A stretch of 64,000 bases of DNA, taken from contig NZ_CP150274.1 in assembly GCF_037977055.1 (NCBI RefSeq), positions 744,001 through 808,000 on the forward strand, written 5' to 3'. The DNA comes from Paenibacillus sp. FSL K6-1096 (GTDB taxonomy: Bacteria; Bacillota; Bacilli; Paenibacillales; Paenibacillaceae). The notes under the pieces are model-generated. The model was given only the letters and a program-made list of their open reading frames with translations. It was not told the origin of the DNA and did not search any database. Each line of letters starts with the position of its first letter. Position 1 is the stretch's first letter. Below, one piece after another: positions 16,211 through 25,134 of the stretch. Both the position numbers and the translations under genes were made by a program.

Positions 16211-19200
16211 CTATTTCAATTTAATATGAATATATCTTTCTTTTAAATACTGAATCATACTATCTTCAACGATCAAACAACTTACTTCATCACGTTTGCT
16301 AACTTTCCCAATCTTGGATAACCAGTTATGAGAACCTATAAACAAATACTTATCATCAACCAACAAAATTTTAGAATGAATAGGAGGAATATATTGAAGT
16401 GCTTCTCCCATTACCTCTTTAAGCTTTGAAATTGATAGTTCAATATCTGATTTTCTTCCAAGTGCATAATCCTTCATAACAATACTGTTGATATTATGGA
16501 TATCGATCCCTTTTCCCCCTCTATATCCAAAACCAATTCGGATCTCCACGCTTCTAGCCATCGCTACTTCAACAATACCAATAAACTCTTCATTAACCAC
16601 GTACGGCATAATCCAAGGGGAGAAGATGACTATTGACTTAGTGGCATGACGAATTGCTTCTATCAATACCTGATAGTGTTCTTCTGGTGTTATAATTAGA
16701 TGTTGCGGTATATGTTCACGAATGTATGTAGAAAATACTTCATTTTCATTCTCCATCCTATCAGTGGGAGTAGTAAACAACGCAAAGGAAATAGCTTCTA
16801 AATCGGAACTTACAGTATGAAAGTGTTCGTCATAGGGGCTAATACCTACACCCTTGTCCATAATAATCCTAAGAACATGATGCAAATGATTATGTTTAAG
16901 ATTGGAAATAACATCAAGATTCCCAACTAACACAAACTGTTCTTTTGCACGGGATAAAGCTACATTTAGCATATTAGACCGCCCCCCAATAAATGCAGCA
17001 AGTCCTTGTTTTTTTGAAATGTTACTATCGATGACTGAGCTGAAAATTATATATTTCTTCTCCTGCCCTTGAAAGGTATGTACAGTGCCGATATCTACTC
17101 CAGCAATGGATGCTTGCAGCTTTTCTTTTTGTTTACTAAATGGAGTTATAATACCGATTTGCCCTTTAATATCTTCACCATACTCCTTCACATAAGCATC
17201 TACCAGATTCTTACACACCTGCACCTCCGAAAGATTAAAGTGGGCTCTGCCATCCTTTAAACCTCGTACGTCTATTGCTACCAAATTTCGTTCAAACAGC
17301 TTGTCATGGTTGTCTTTATTAATGATGGTAAGTATGTTTCCATAAACATATTGATTCGAAAATAACATTATACTTTCCTCGCATCGGCGATGCTCGGTTA
17401 AGATCATTCCTTTTCTCTTTCCTTGGTAATCGCATTCGTATATATCCGAATTAAGATCAACATAACTTTGAGCACTATTGCGCTGCACACAGAGCGTATT
17501 ATGATGTGTCTCCGGTATAGGCTGGAATTGCTCAATCACATTGCTTTTTAAGAGCCTTATAGGCTCCAATTGCTCAATATCCCCCACTATTATAGCTCTT
17601 CTGGATCGAAACAAAGGGCTGCTCAAATAATGCGGCATAATCTGACCCGCTTCATCAACAAGTAAGGTGTCAATTAGTTGCGGCAACAAATGAAAGGTTC
17701 TCTCTCCGAAGGAATGTAAGGTAGAAGTGGTGACTGGAAAACAAAGAAACATTGTGTCCCAGAGACTCTGAATCCCTTTTGCATATTGAATGTCTCTCTT
17801 GTTTCCTTCATTGAAAAAAGGATTGAACCAGCTGCCTTCACATATCAAATTCAAGTTATGTATCACTTTTTCTGCATGTAGTAAGATGTACTGTTCTGTC
17901 ACTCTCAAGGAAAGTAGATACAGCTCGTGGCGTTTTTTTAGAATAATAGGATTGCACGAAAAGTCAAATCTGCTGTTTAATGAGATTTTCTCTAACTCCC
18001 ATTTATCAAAGAGTTCTTGTTCCTTTAACATCTGTGATTCCAACATTTCAATCGTTTTATAAAGAAATTGCAATTTCCGTGTCAATACCAGTTGCTCCAT
18101 TTCTTGATCAGCAAGCTGTTCCTGAATCTCTAATACAGTCGAATTCACAACATTAAGATCGTTTATGCATGATGGTAATCGCTTATTAAGTAATTCTTGC
18201 TCCTCGGCCTCTTTATTCTTGATCAAACGATTTTCAATATAAGTTTCAGATGGATATTCCTTGAAGAAAACTTTTCTTTTTGGAATAAGCCACCCATACC
18301 AACTCCTCTTCTTCCACTTTAGATATTTCTCTAATATACTGTAGCCTTTCTTGATTTCTTCGGGTATGACTCGCAATCGCAACTTGGTTTCTTCCACTTT
18401 CTGTTCCAAATTTCTGATATTATGTTGTGAGTCTGTATATCTGTCCTTCAGATCATTCATTGATATTTCGAGTTCATTAATCCTTTTTTCAGCCCCCTCC
18501 CTTTCGCTTAAAAATCTTGATCTATCTTCAGTTATGCTTATAAATGTTATTTTATTATCACTATAGAAACGAACAAGCTCCTCTCTTCCTTCAATGAATC
18601 GCTCTATATCACCATACATATTTTCAAGTTTGTTATATGCATCATTAAATTGAGTTTTTACTTCAGGCAGAAGATATTGGTTGTATTCAGCTTCCAGCCC
18701 TTTAATAAACATAGGAACAAAATTCTTCATAAATGACTCTTTATTAGTGGCATTGCCTAATCTTGCGCAAAAGAAGCCGTTAATTTGCTCATTTTCTTCT
18801 TTGTTAGTTACAAATTGAGAAAAGTATTCCACTTCTTTAAGTAGCTCTAGCCCAATATTATCCACGGCTTTATTGTTGGTGCTAGTTAGAACCATCGAGT
18901 AAGTTCGTTCGCTACCAGTGATCGGATATCGATATAGTTCGCTGCTTCTCTCCTTAAACCGCTCCCATGGCTGCTCCCATATTTCAATCAGTCTCCTTGC
19001 TTTTTTAACCATATTATCGGCGAAAATTTCTTTGAGCAGCGTGCTTTTCCCTGTACCTGGGGGGCCGTTTACCGATAGAAGAGTGTGATTTTGAGCTGCA
19101 TCAAGCGTATGCCACTGCTTCTCGTTGATCGGATACGAACCAGAATAACTTCCATAATGAAATAACTTACCTTCTTCTGAGTTGTTATACTCTACAGTGG

Positions 19201-20068
19201 ATTGTCCCCCTATTAAATAATTCAACAACAGCTCTGGAAACTTTACTTTCTCTGAAACTAAATCAATAATACGTTGAATCTCCTTTTGAAAAATCGGTCT
19301 TGTCATGTCTTCCAATGTTTCATATGTAATAAATGCCTGATTAAGTTTCTGCCAGCCTTCATAAGATTTAAAGTGTTCAAGGGCTTTCCCGTATCTTGAT
19401 GATAGCTCTCTATTCAAAATATTTATGATTTCAAACATATTCGTTTGTTGTGTATAGTCATTTGCACTTAGCAATTCCTGTAAGTTAGTCTTTTCAAGCT
19501 CAGCAACCTCAGATGTTGAACAATTTGTGAGCTTAGCGATAATTATTTCTAAGCTTTCTCTATTGATAAAAAAACTATCTACCTGAAGTTTTTGATCCTC
19601 AAATCTGCACTTAAACGTGATCAGGGGCTTTATCGTTGTCTCTTGTTTCGTTTTTTTCTTTAAAAGTGGATAGCAAATTGTTGTGGTATCCACTAGTAAA
19701 TTTTTTATAAATTCTTCAGTATTCACCCTATTATCCGCGTATACGAAGGAGATCCAGGATAAAAAGTCGGCTATCTCCATTCCTCCTGAAACAACAAGTT
19801 CAATACTAGATGTAAGCTCAACGTCGCTGTACTTTCCTTTCTTAAGCTGATTTTTTATATCCTTGTAATCCGTAACCTTTTTGAATATAGTGGTAACTTT
19901 CTTACGGAAAGAATATTCTTCTAAAGTACTGGTATTACTCAAATAATCATCACTAAAGAGTTCTCCTTCCACCTTTGAAAGCGAATTTTCCATTAAGGCT
20001 GTCATTTTCTCATATTCAATAAAATACCTAAGTACGGTTCTCGCATCTAACAAGGAACTAACCTCCAA
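16211..20068 (-). CDS. Superfamily 1 helicase fused to PLD nuclease (Mokosh type II-like)
   Basis: The single 1285-residue protein has Walker A GPPGTGKSTLLKEI (about 336-349), a long coiled-coil-like insertion (about 480-780), Walker B DTLLVDEAGQI (about 797-807), and GDIEQLEPI. The helicase motifs V-VI follow (VHTFQGQEKKYI, NVALSRAKEQFVLVG, to about 1050), as in COG1112 helicases. The C-terminal 200 residues form a PLD-type domain with the HKD motif HSKILLVDD and GSHNW (about 1225-1245). One-protein helicase-PLD fusions define type II Mokosh (MkoC), an anti-phage system. It stands alone with its own terminator, and an 11-bp inverted repeat lies just upstream. Confidence 0.75.
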   Translation of the reverse strand: MEVSSLLDARTVLRYFIEYEKMTALMENSLSKVEGELFSDDYLSNTSTLEEYSFRKKVTTIFKKVTDYKDIKNQLKKGKYSDVELTSSIELVVSGGMEIADFLSWISFVYADNRVNTEEFIKNLLVDTTTICYPLLKKKTKQETTIKPLITFKCRFEDQKLQVDSFFINRESLEIIIAKLTNCSTSEVAELEKTNLQELLSANDYTQQTNMFEIINILNRELSSRYGKALEHFKSYEGWQKLNQAFITYETLEDMTRPIFQKEIQRIIDLVSEKVKFPELLLNYLIGGQSTVEYNNSEEGKLFHYGSYSGSYPINEKQWHTLDAAQNHTLLSVNGPPGTGKSTLLKEIFADNMVKKARRLIEIWEQPWERFKERSSELYRYPITGSERTYSMVLTSTNNKAVDNIGLELLKEVEYFSQFVTNKEENEQINGFFCARLGNATNKESFMKNFVPMFIKGLEAEYNQYLLPEVKTQFNDAYNKLENMYGDIERFIEGREELVRFYSDNKITFISITEDRSRFLSEREGAEKRINELEISMNDLKDRYTDSQHNIRNLEQKVEETKLRLRVIPEEIKKGYSILEKYLKWKKRSWYGWLIPKRKVFFKEYPSETYIENRLIKNKEAEEQELLNKRLPSCINDLNVVNSTVLEIQEQLADQEMEQLVLTRKLQFLYKTIEMLESQMLKEQELFDKWELEKISLNSRFDFSCNPIILKKRHELYLLSLRVTEQYILLHAEKVIHNLNLICEGSWFNPFFNEGNKRDIQYAKGIQSLWDTMFLCFPVTTSTLHSFGERTFHLLPQLIDTLLVDEAGQIMPHYLSSPLFRSRRAIIVGDIEQLEPIRLLKSNVIEQFQPIPETHHNTLCVQRNSAQSYVDLNSDIYECDYQGKRKGMILTEHRRCEESIMLFSNQYVYGNILTIINKDNHDKLFERNLVAIDVRGLKDGRAHFNLSEVQVCKNLVDAYVKEYGEDIKGQIGIITPFSKQKEKLQASIAGVDIGTVHTFQGQEKKYIIFSSVIDSNISKKQGLAAFIGGRSNMLNVALSRAKEQFVLVGNLDVISNLKHNHLHHVLRIIMDKGVGISPYDEHFHTVSSDLEAISFALFTTPTDRMENENEVFSTYIREHIPQHLIITPEEHYQVLIEAIRHATKSIVIFSPWIMPYVVNEEFIGIVEVAMARSVEIRIGFGYRGGKGIDIHNINSIVMKDYALGRKSDIELSISKLKEVMGEALQYIPPIHSKILLVDDKYLFIGSHNWLSKIGKVSKRDEVSCLIVEDSMIQYLKERYIHIKLK

Positions 20069-20096
20069 AAAAACAAATTTCTATAAGATAGTTTCA

Positions 20097-20124
20097 TTAT
20101 AGAACATTTAAAGATGTTCTATAA
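20097..20124. promoter_or_regulatory. Palindrome upstream of the helicase-PLD gene
   Basis: TTATAGAACAT (20097-20107) and ATGTTCTATAA (20114-20124) form perfect 11-bp arms with a 6-nt spacer, 29 bp before the start codon. It is a likely operator overlapping the promoter or leader. It contains GAAC/GTTC but the spacing is wrong for a Bacillus LexA box. Confidence 0.65.
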
Positions 20125-20179
20125 AGTTAGTTACCGATAAAAAAGCTCCTCCTATTTTTTAGCATAATCTTTAATGATA

Positions 20180-20325
20180 AAGGATTCACATGAACATCTC
20201 ATCAATGACAAGTCAAATAACCTACAGATAAGAAGATCGGCTCGTTCTCCATCTACAGCTTCCTACCCATGTATACCAATCCACAGTGTTGTGGGAATGG
20301 AGTAGTAATTTTTTGCGATACCTTC
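20180..20325 (-). pseudogene. Decayed 5' fragment of yyaL
   Basis: On the minus strand, [15 protein letters not shown] followed by two stops matches [15 protein letters not shown] of YyaL, and an adjacent frame gives HSHNTVDWYTW for [11 protein letters not shown]. At the DNA level, 20180-20325 aligns with 10270-10424 in the same orientation, with one internal deletion of about 12 nt. It is a dead copy of yyaL codons about 15-66 that marks the right edge of the defence island. Confidence 0.88.
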
Positions 20326-20533
20326 TGTTAGTGTAAAAAGTTCTTCTTCAAATTCCGAAATTTCTCTTCAATAACAAACAGTTTTTTTCACATTTGCTAT
20401 ATGCCTATAAAGTAATCTGTTTTCTATTAGTTCAATAATTTTCTATACTCAATATTAGATTTATATATATACGTAACTTTAGCATAATGGTAATATTTCC
20501 TTGTTACATAATTACCCAATTCAGGAGGTATTG

Positions 20534-21406
20534 ATGAAAACAAAAAAATTCTTTTTAACCACAACAGCTTTGCTACTGTTCTCATTGTCTTTAGCTTCAA
20601 CCGGCTTTGCCAGCAACAATGAACAAGAAGCTTCAAACCTAAATAATGACGTGGAGATTCTTTATTCAAATAAAGAATTGGGGGGACCGCCAATTAACTA
20701 CAATAGGTTCAAAACTTCTCAAGAAAATTACACACCAATTGTTGAAAGATCTTCAATTGCTACGGTGTATGATGAAAACGGTAACATTGTGAATACACAC
20801 GTTATAGAAAAAAACACTACTGAAACTGAAGATAACAATATAAACTCCCGGGCTTCTTCCGGTAGATTATGTAGAGTCTTAGTTGCTGTTGATGAAGAAT
20901 ACCGTGCGAAACATAGTAATTGGATTTCATTAACAGAAAGTATAGTCGAGGGAGCAGACGATGCTTTCAACAGAGATTTTGGTATTGATTTAACAGTTGC
21001 AGCTTATCAATATTGGAATTCCAGTGGCAGCAATGGTAAACAAATTCTAAATAATTTAATGTCTTCTTATTCATCAAATAGCTATGACTTTGTTATTGGT
21101 TTTACAGCCGAACCTGATTTCGTTGATAATTATGGTATTCAAATTTCCGGCACTGCTCAAGAAGTAACTAGCAATCCCATATATGGTAGCTATGCAGTAA
21201 ACTGGGATCAAAATGATATTTATTCTGACTGGCACTCTCTACAACATGAAATTTCTCATCTCTATTCACTTCAACACGATATTTCAGGACCTTCGCCTTT
21301 ATGCATCATGAATTACGGAACCATGTATAGTACATCATATTGGGATACAGACCATTATAATCAAATTGCCGTAAGGGTTGGGTGGTATGGTACTAGCATA
21401 AACTAA
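20534..21406 (+). CDS. Secreted metzincin-like zinc metalloprotease
   Basis: The protein (290 residues) starts with a signal peptide (about 1-26, ending STGFAS), has a propeptide-like region to about residue 100, and then a catalytic domain. The zinc site is HEISHLYSLQH (about 236-246), which fits HExxHxxGxxH except that Ser replaces the conserved Gly. A Met-turn CIMNYG follows (about 257-262). It is likely an extracellular protease. AGGAGG (20523-20528) lies just before the ATG. It is low in G+C, and ends at a perfect hairpin, so it is a single-gene unit. No exact peptidase family is assigned. Confidence 0.75.
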   Translation: MKTKKFFLTTTALLLFSLSLASTGFASNNEQEASNLNNDVEILYSNKELGGPPINYNRFKTSQENYTPIVERSSIATVYDENGNIVNTHVIEKNTTETEDNNINSRASSGRLCRVLVAVDEEYRAKHSNWISLTESIVEGADDAFNRDFGIDLTVAAYQYWNSSGSNGKQILNNLMSSYSSNSYDFVIGFTAEPDFVDNYGIQISGTAQEVTSNPIYGSYAVNWDQNDIYSDWHSLQHEISHLYSLQHDISGPSPLCIMNYGTMYSTSYWDTDHYNQIAVRVGWYGTSIN

Positions 21407-21414
21407 TATTCGTG

Positions 21415-21441
21415 AGCGCCATAAACTAAGTTTATGGCGCT
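21415..21441 (+). terminator. Terminator of the metalloprotease gene
   Basis: AGCGCCATAAACT pairs perfectly with AGTTTATGGCGCT, followed by TTCTAAAAA, 8 nt after the stop codon. Confidence 0.85.
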
Positions 21442-21467
21442 TTCTAAAAATTTCGGAGGGGTAAATT

Positions 21468-21788
21468 ATGAAGAAACTTCTTTTCATTATATCCGTTTGC
21501 ATTCTTTTAATTGGATGTTCAAATGATAAAGTTACAAGCAGCAACAATAATATGTCCAATAGCGATCCCGTGACTTGGCTCACAATTGATGGAAAGAAAT
21601 ACTCTTATACCACTACTTATGAGAGTATGGATGAGACCACACTAATAGATACAGGAGACGTAACTGATAGTGAAGACGGAATTCAACTTGGCCTTAAAAT
21701 CTACAAAAGCAATGTCTTCGAAGACCGTTACTTTATAAAAAGCCAAGATTATGAAACCGCATGGCGAGAATATAAATTACGCGATTAA
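21468..21788 (+). CDS. Small lipoprotein
   Basis: A 106-residue protein with a lipoprotein signal (MKKLLFIISVCILLIGCSN; lipobox LIGC, Cys 17). The mature part is polar, with WLTIDGKKYSYTTTYESMD and a C-terminal WREYKLRD. It would be anchored on the outer face of the membrane. A GGAGGGG site precedes it. The family is unknown. It follows the metalloprotease gene but is separated by a terminator. Confidence 0.75.
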   Translation: MKKLLFIISVCILLIGCSNDKVTSSNNNMSNSDPVTWLTIDGKKYSYTTTYESMDETTLIDTGDVTDSEDGIQLGLKIYKSNVFEDRYFIKSQDYETAWREYKLRD

Positions 21789-21811
21789 CACTGTTCATAT
21801 CAACACATGGT

Positions 21812-22354
21812 TTACACTTCCAACCCTAACCACAAAGCCAATCCAGCGGTGAATTCTTTTTGAGACTCCAGCTTCAGTTCGTTATACACTTTAGTCATGC
21901 GTGCCTGTGCTTGTTCCATATCACCTGTTAAGCAATAGAGTGCAGTTAAATGATGCGGGTTCTCGTATATTCCAGCTTTCTCCCTTAGCTCCATTACCCG
22001 AATGACATTTTTAACCTCTTGAAACTGCCGCAGGTGAGGGAATATAAAATCTGAAATGTCTTTCGTTATTCTTTGTTTAAGTTCTTCAATGTTAGAATCA
22101 GGGGTCAATTTGTACCAATTATCGTTGTTCGTTAGCTCAGTACCGCGAATCTGCAGAACTGAACTCACGACTGTTGGAAAAGCTGGTTTCGGGTATAGAT
22201 AAACTGTTCCGAATAATTCTTCCATATAGATTGCAGTATTGAAACAGAATTCGACCCCATTTTGCATGTTCCACTTGGATGATTGAATGTTCGCTGTCAT
22301 GCTGCATTCCGATGCCCCCATCCTCCAAAACCATTCAAATCCCCAAATTCTCAT
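21812..22354 (-). CDS. DUF4304-like protein, possibly N-terminally shortened
   Basis: The protein (180 residues) has FWRMGASECSMTANIQSSKW (about 9-28) then VEFCFNTAIYMEELFG (about 34-49), the core pattern of DUF4304. Members often lack the first strand-helix seen here only in part, so the N-terminus may be clipped. The ATG at 22354 overlaps the end of the ADP-ribosylglycohydrolase gene by 20 nt. DUF4304 proteins often occur as immunity-type or orphan proteins near toxin loci; no toxin gene is seen here. Third gene of an overlapping operon. Confidence 0.65.
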   Translation of the reverse strand: MRIWGFEWFWRMGASECSMTANIQSSKWNMQNGVEFCFNTAIYMEELFGTVYLYPKPAFPTVVSSVLQIRGTELTNNDNWYKLTPDSNIEELKQRITKDISDFIFPHLRQFQEVKNVIRVMELREKAGIYENPHHLTALYCLTGDMEQAQARMTKVYNELKLESQKEFTAGLALWLGLEV

Positions 22355-23729
22355 TCACATACAACTCGCTGGGTAGAATTCGGTGCTGGTCAGTATGCAA
22401 CAGCTCTGGCAAATGCCCGATACGCTCAGCCAAACGGGAGAGTTGTTGCTCATGAAAATTAGATAAGCCCGTATGAATCCGGTCCTGGAAAGGCTCAAGC
22501 CATCTCGCATCCAAGCTGTCCGGGCCGAAATACACTCCGAGCAGAGAGCCCGCAGTTGCTCCGAAGCTGTCGGTATCGTTTCCTTGCATGACCTGTTTGC
22601 ATATTCCGTCTCCAGTATTCTCAGCAAATCGAAAGGTATTGATCAAGGTTCCGACTTCCTGATACACCTGACAATGGCAGTAATTCGCGTACTTCTGATG
22701 AATCCCCTGATAAGCCTCCAGCCAGTGATCTGCATTCGCTACGATCTGTAGGCAATCTTCGGTAATCTCATAGAACCTGCTCCTTCTAGGGACGAATTGC
22801 AGTGCAGTTCTTATGATTTCAAGCGGATCGCGCAGCACATGAGCGGCAGCAATTGCAGCGGCAATGAACATCGTGGCATAGATTCCCGTCCGGCGATGTG
22901 TAAAACTGGCATCACGCCAAGCCAGCTCAGCCGCAAGCGCAGGTTGACCAGGACAGGCATAACCGTAAGCATCTGCACGAATCGCTGCCCCGCATAATTC
23001 GGTATCTTGCACCAGGAAGTCGGGCCAAGCCTCTATTTCAGAATGATTGAATACTTCTCTGTCATGCTCCAAATAGCTAATTCCCGACCGAACCAGGATG
23101 GCCCTCTCCGGCCCCCAGGTTGTACTTATCGGAAGATGATTTATCCATAAATCTCTTAGATTTCTTTTCGTAAAACCCTTACCGAATTGCTCTAACGCCA
23201 TCATTCCTATTAAGGTGTAGTTGATATCATCATCAGGTGCCACATAGCGAATCCGCCCGCGCGTCGTCTCGAACCATGACCAATGACGACGATCCAACGC
23301 ATGAAGGGCTTGTTCCGAAATATAATCATTCAGCGGCCATTCCCCCACAGCGGTTAACGCTTGACGTAATTCCGACAAGGTGGGATTGACCTCAATCGGC
23401 TTGCCCAGCATTGAACCACAGACTGAAGCGAGGAAGCCTGCCTCTACACGCTTGGAGCTGTCCTTCAGATTCAAGACTCCGATCTGGCCCAGAGGTCTAT
23501 CCGGATCGCATTCCCGCCATATCTCCTCCAATTCATTCGGCTCATAATAAGGCCAATTCTCCCGCATTGGCATATCAGCCAAGCTATGAGCGAATTCCAA
23601 ATAAGCATCATAACTTGCGGAAAGCTCTTCCAATCGGGCTAAATAACCGGAGGTTTGATGCCCCTGTGCAAATTTATTACGCAGAATTCCCTCTAATTGA
23701 TGTCTCAGGAACGTTAGCGATGGCAGCAT
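22335..23729 (-). CDS. ADP-ribosylglycohydrolase family protein
   Basis: The protein (464 residues) has the DraG/ARH features: AGFLASVCGSMLGKPIEV (about 97-114), APDDDINYTLIGMMALEQ (about 167-184, the metal-binding Asp cluster), and GNDTDSFGATAGSLLG (about 378-393). It should remove ADP-ribose from proteins or nucleic acids, depending on a binuclear Mg centre. About 90 N-terminal residues precede the usual domain. AAAGGAG precedes the ATG. It overlaps both neighbours (16 and 20 nt), so the three genes are translated together. Confidence 0.85.
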   Translation of the reverse strand: MLPSLTFLRHQLEGILRNKFAQGHQTSGYLARLEELSASYDAYLEFAHSLADMPMRENWPYYEPNELEEIWRECDPDRPLGQIGVLNLKDSSKRVEAGFLASVCGSMLGKPIEVNPTLSELRQALTAVGEWPLNDYISEQALHALDRRHWSWFETTRGRIRYVAPDDDINYTLIGMMALEQFGKGFTKRNLRDLWINHLPISTTWGPERAILVRSGISYLEHDREVFNHSEIEAWPDFLVQDTELCGAAIRADAYGYACPGQPALAAELAWRDASFTHRRTGIYATMFIAAAIAAAHVLRDPLEIIRTALQFVPRRSRFYEITEDCLQIVANADHWLEAYQGIHQKYANYCHCQVYQEVGTLINTFRFAENTGDGICKQVMQGNDTDSFGATAGSLLGVYFGPDSLDARWLEPFQDRIHTGLSNFHEQQLSRLAERIGHLPELLHTDQHRILPSELYVNENLGI

Positions 23730-24310
23730 GTGATAGCTCCTTTGTTGTGATTATCACAAAACCCCAAAAATTTAGAAAAATAAACAGATTTCAAAATTCC
23801 GCTGTTTATCGCTTGAATCTCCCTAATAAATTCAATGATTTTAGTTCTTATCTCATTAACAAATTCACTTTTGTGTACTCTAATATTCGAGAATGACCCA
23901 TATGGCACATCTTTTAAAAGGAGCTTATCCGTTTGAATTAAATATCTATAAGGTATTTCACCGTTTTTCTCGCTTAAGATTAAAATCTCATTCTCCACTT
24001 CTATTTCTAACCAGGTCCAGGAATTCTCAACATACTTCAAGGCTAAGTAGTTATGCGAATTTAAGTAGTTGCAGGCATCGACAAGCAGATCTAAATTGGT
24101 TAGAATGAGCTCAGAATATAGCCCTTTTGCTGATAAAGGCATGTCTGGAGATGGATATGGAATGAACTCATGTCCGTCTACAACCAGAGTAAATGCCCCA
24201 TAGATCTGATGCCACTCTTTATCAAATGTCGCTGTATCCACCGTTCTCAGTTCCTCTACCTGATCTTCAAACAACTCATACTTGATCTCAAATACTGGAT
24301 GCTTAGACAC
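23714..24310 (-). CDS. Unknown protein, first gene of the ADP-ribosylglycohydrolase operon
   Basis: A 198-residue soluble protein (MSKHPVFEIKYELFEDQVEE) with GHEFIPYP, LLVDACNYLNSHNYLAL and NSWTWLEIEVENEIL segments. This beta-rich style is common among immunity-type and small orphan proteins, but I do not recognise a family. Its last 16 nt overlap the start of the ADP-ribosylglycohydrolase gene. Context suggests it works with that enzyme. Confidence 0.7.
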   Translation of the reverse strand: MSKHPVFEIKYELFEDQVEELRTVDTATFDKEWHQIYGAFTLVVDGHEFIPYPSPDMPLSAKGLYSELILTNLDLLVDACNYLNSHNYLALKYVENSWTWLEIEVENEILILSEKNGEIPYRYLIQTDKLLLKDVPYGSFSNIRVHKSEFVNEIRTKIIEFIREIQAINSGILKSVYFSKFLGFCDNHNKGAITCCHR

Positions 24311-24450
24311 TATTACTTTCCCCTTCTCTAGGAATTCTCCGAATACTCTATCGTCACATCTAGTTACTCATCTTCGCTCAGAACGGTATTTTTTCAAGTC
24401 ACGCATGAGCTGTTGCTTTGCTTGTTTTATTTTGTTGTCCTTAGTACACC

Positions 24451-25116
24451 TCACAAAACAAACACAACCGCAATCACCACATACGCATACCGCACATTCT
24501 TGCTCAACATTATGTATATCATTCCATATAAAAGCGACATGAAAAACGCATACCCCCCCGTCGCTCCGCCCTGGAGCAGAATGTGGATCAGGCCCCAGGT
24601 GAGTGCGAGGAACATCCCGCCGTAAGGCAGGCCGTCTCTTTTGAATAGTGATTCACCGAATTTCTGCCCAAACGCAATCGTTAACAAGATCAACGCAGCT
24701 TCGAACAAGTAATAGACATTCTGAAAAATAAATCTCACCACGTCCTTGTATTCCTGAACCGGCTTGAAGCCCTCCCACACAATGGTTGTCGCTGCAATGG
24801 CGATCATCGATACCACCAACGCAAGCAACCATCCTCTGGCGTCCGGTGTTGCATTCAACCTCATGATGTCAAAATCATATTTGTGCTTGGAGAGCCTGAT
24901 CAGGAATAACGCCATACCGCCCCACAGCAAGCAGGTAATTCCCCAGTGAATACACTGATGAAGCAGTGTATATTCGGAGCCTTTCACTCCCAAGATTGAA
25001 GGCAAAACCATCGACAATACCACTTCCAGGCCAAACCCTGCAAACGCATACAATGCTAAAGCCAGATAATCGCTTGCTCCAATTTTTTTCTCTGCCCTAA
25101 CTGTGTTCGCCATCAT
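24451..25116 (-). CDS. Multi-pass membrane protein, CPBP-protease-like
   Basis: The 221-residue protein has about six hydrophobic segments. The end pattern LALTWGLIHILLQGGATGGY followed by a long helix (FFMSLLYGMIYIMLS) resembles the last motif of CPBP (Abi) intramembrane proteases, but the EExxxR catalytic motif is not seen, so it is probably not an active protease. The ATG at 25116 follows GGAGGTG by 6 nt. It begins 18 nt after the WYL regulator gene on the same strand, so the two form an operon. Confidence 0.6.
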   Translation of the reverse strand: MMANTVRAEKKIGASDYLALALYAFAGFGLEVVLSMVLPSILGVKGSEYTLLHQCIHWGITCLLWGGMALFLIRLSKHKYDFDIMRLNATPDARGWLLALVVSMIAIAATTIVWEGFKPVQEYKDVVRFIFQNVYYLFEAALILLTIAFGQKFGESLFKRDGLPYGGMFLALTWGLIHILLQGGATGGYAFFMSLLYGMIYIMLSKNVRYAYVVIAVVFVL

Positions 25117-25134
25117 CCGCACCTCCAGTTAACT

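Noticed and set aside
20097..20124. LexA (SOS) box upstream of the helicase-PLD gene
   Set aside because: GAAC and GTTC are present but 10 nt apart instead of the 4 nt of the Bacillus consensus.
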